Below are positions 21,540 through 23,000 of a DNA stretch of 23,000 bases, piece after piece. The stretch comes from an uncultured Bacteroidales bacterium (GTDB lineage: Bacteria > Bacteroidota > Bacteroidia > Bacteroidales > Paludibacteraceae), in NCBI GenBank assembly GCA_937907165.1, contig CALCUH010000077.1, positions 1 to 23,000 on the forward strand, read 5' to 3'. How positions within the stretch are numbered: the first letter of the stretch is position 1; each line of letters begins with the position of its first letter. The notes beneath the pieces were generated by a model. That model saw only the letters and a list, made by a program, of their open reading frames with translations. It was not told the origin of the DNA and searched no databases. Position numbers and translations under genes: made by a program.

Positions 21540-21642
21540 CATTGTAGATGTGTAAGCAAAGAAACCATACCTAGTTATATATTTAGAGTCAACAGTTGTT
21601 TTTTTCGTTGTATATTAATGGTGCATTGGTTGGTAGTTGTAT

Positions 21643-23000
21643 ATGAATGGTAATTTATCATTATTATTATTACGGCTTTTCATTCCCATCATCTGTTGTC
21701 TGATTGTATGTTCATGCGTGGACAATGATGAGGAGTCGGTGACGGATGTAGTCCTTCCCGTGAAAAAAGAGAAAAAAATAGCTGTGCTTGTTACTGACGA
21801 GAGTAGGGAACGTTGGGAACGGACCTTGTTATGGGCGGCTGATAATATAAAAAGAGCCCAAGAGGGAAGCGATTTACAATATGAATTCAAGTTTGACTTT
21901 ATGGATGAGGACGCCACCGATTTGGAGGTGAATTCATTCGTCACGAAAGTGCTATTCGACACCTCTTATGTGGCGATGATCGGTCCGGAAACTTCTGAAA
22001 AAGCGGAGAATATCGCTCAAATATTCTCCAATTATGAACATCAGTGTCAGAAAGATCCTATTCCTTTATTCTTGCCAATCGCCACAAGTGTGGATGTGCA
22101 AAGGAAAAACGTGGAGCGGGATTGGTTGTGGTGCCTTTCGGAGACCAACATCACGCAATCTGAGATGTTGCTCTCTGTCGTCCAATTATATTTGAACAGG
22201 TATTCTAAATATTCGTTGGATGTTTATTTTTTGTGCACTGACGATTCATACGGGGAGAGTTTCTCTATTTGGTTGCCTTTCGTAGCTGCAGAATTTGCCA
22301 TTCCGATAAAAGGCTGCGTTACTATTCCCTCGTCAGCCACGAAGGAGGTATTGGACCAAATCGTCGAGGAGAAAATAGACGGACGGAATAGTCTCGCAAA
22401 TGTTATTGTCATCTGCAGCGGCAATCCCGAAATCAGCGTTCAAATCAATCCTTTGTTGGAAGAGAAATTTCCCGATAAAGTTTTCATACCGATTTTTTCG
22501 GATGCGATGTCGCCTAATAGAATGGGTTCCCAAAACACAAAATGGTCTAACGGAATTGTTGTGGGTGCGGATCCGCAATATGGCTTTAACGTGATGTATC
22601 AGGCCAAGTATGACGAAAGACCGTTCTGCGGTGAGTCGCAGGTCTATGATGCGCTTCTTTTGACATGGTTGTCGCTTTGCGAGCAATATTACACCCGCAG
22701 CAAACAGTCATTAACCAAGTCTGTCGAAAAAATCACGCGACAGAGTTCCGTTAATGCGAAATTGAACTTCACCGCGCAAAATCTCAGGCAGGCTCTCGCA
22801 AATATCAAGGTGGGGAAAAATCCCGATATCGCAGGCGCTTCCGGTCCCTTTGTGTTTGACGCCAAATATGGTACGATACGGAAAAACTCTAATTATACCT
22901 ATTGGCAAAACGTGGGCGGTAACATTGAGGAGATTATCAGTCTTTCTAAAGAATATGGTTTGGGAGAATCGTCCGCCATCAATTCTTTGGGGTGGCAAAT
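21643..23000 (+). CDS. Lipoprotein with a type 1 periplasmic-binding-protein-like body (partial)
   Basis: The frame is open from ATG 21643 to the window end (452 codons seen). A signal peptide rich in Leu and Ile ends in VCSC, with Cys25 the likely lipidated residue, then VDNDEE. From about residue 45 the pattern resembles type 1 periplasmic binding (ANF-receptor/LivJ-like) folds: KKIAVLVTDESRERWERTLLWAADNI, SYVAMIGPETSEKAENIAQI, then PIPLFLPIATS, DVYFLCTDDSYGESFSIWLPF, NVIVICSGNPE and GIVVGADPQYGF. A second lobe with a helix-rich end (SQVYDALLLTWLSLCEQYY) and GASGPFVFDAKYGTIRKNSN, a typical late strand of such receptors, follows. It may bind a small ligand at the cell surface or in the periplasm and could be a sensor or scavenger. 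It is divergent from the small-ORF array. Confidence 0.75.
   Translation, partial: MNGNLSLLLLRLFIPIICCLIVCSCVDNDEESVTDVVLPVKKEKKIAVLVTDESRERWERTLLWAADNIKRAQEGSDLQYEFKFDFMDEDATDLEVNSFVTKVLFDTSYVAMIGPETSEKAENIAQIFSNYEHQCQKDPIPLFLPIATSVDVQRKNVERDWLWCLSETNITQSEMLLSVVQLYLNRYSKYSLDVYFLCTDDSYGESFSIWLPFVAAEFAIPIKGCVTIPSSATKEVLDQIVEEKIDGRNSLANVIVICSGNPEISVQINPLLEEKFPDKVFIPIFSDAMSPNRMGSQNTKWSNGIVVGADPQYGFNVMYQAKYDERPFCGESQVYDALLLTWLSLCEQYYTRSKQSLTKSVEKITRQSSVNAKLNFTAQNLRQALANIKVGKNPDIAGASGPFVFDAKYGTIRKNSNYTYWQNVGGNIEEIISLSKEYGLGESSAINSLGWQ

Overview
The window comes from a Bacteroidales (Bacteroidota) chromosome. The evidence is mutually supporting: TTG/TTTG-N17-20-TAnnTTTG promoters typical of the phylum lie upstream of many genes, genes generally lack a strong Shine-Dalgarno sequence, lipoproteins and small outer-membrane beta-barrels of Bacteroidales type are frequent, and the DUF4874/DUF4832 protein ends in a tail resembling a type IX secretion sorting domain. 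I cannot name the species from the sequence alone.

Layout. Positions 1-518 are the end of an rRNA operon (23S 3' end, 5S, terminator). Then come a beta-helix lipoprotein (745-2490) and a DUF695 gene broken by one extra base (2603-3125). A minus-strand block holds asnA and a C-terminal processing protease (3200-5893). A tRNA-Arg(CCG) with its own promoter and terminator follows, then an NlpC/P60 lipoprotein whose two histidine positions are replaced (6368-7195). The minus-strand set trx-rfbA-rfbC-rfbD (7275-10010) makes most of the dTDP-L-rhamnose pathway but lacks rfbB. Next are ahcY (10218-11636), an outer-membrane protein abutting a radical SAM/SPASM gene (11834-13402), and three tandem paralogous outer-membrane proteins, at least two with their own promoters (13485-15578). 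The remaining protein genes are a secreted DUF4874/DUF4832 protein, a DUF2461 protein, a YhhN membrane protein and another beta-barrel (15629-19823).

The most unusual part is 19.9-21.6 kb. On the minus strand, six tiny ORFs (13-37 codons), mostly very hydrophobic, lie in tandem 118-154 bp apart. Five share a leader ending in CTTACGATTATG. Two are clear paralogues whose DNA differs largely at synonymous or conservative positions, which argues that they are translated. Several units carry stem-loops just after the short ORF. The array runs into a 91-aa secreted protein and ends at a strong terminator hairpin, so the whole may be one transcript starting near 21.28 kb. It is divergent from a lipoprotein with a periplasmic-binding-protein-like body that runs off the window. 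I recognise no described system with this layout. The closest analogy I can offer is the tandem Ldr/Sib-Ibs small-peptide repeats of enterobacteria, and that is an analogy only.

Also notable are a possible structured element with a 44-codon ORF at 19896-20104, and the tRNA-Arg that lacks both G19 and C56.
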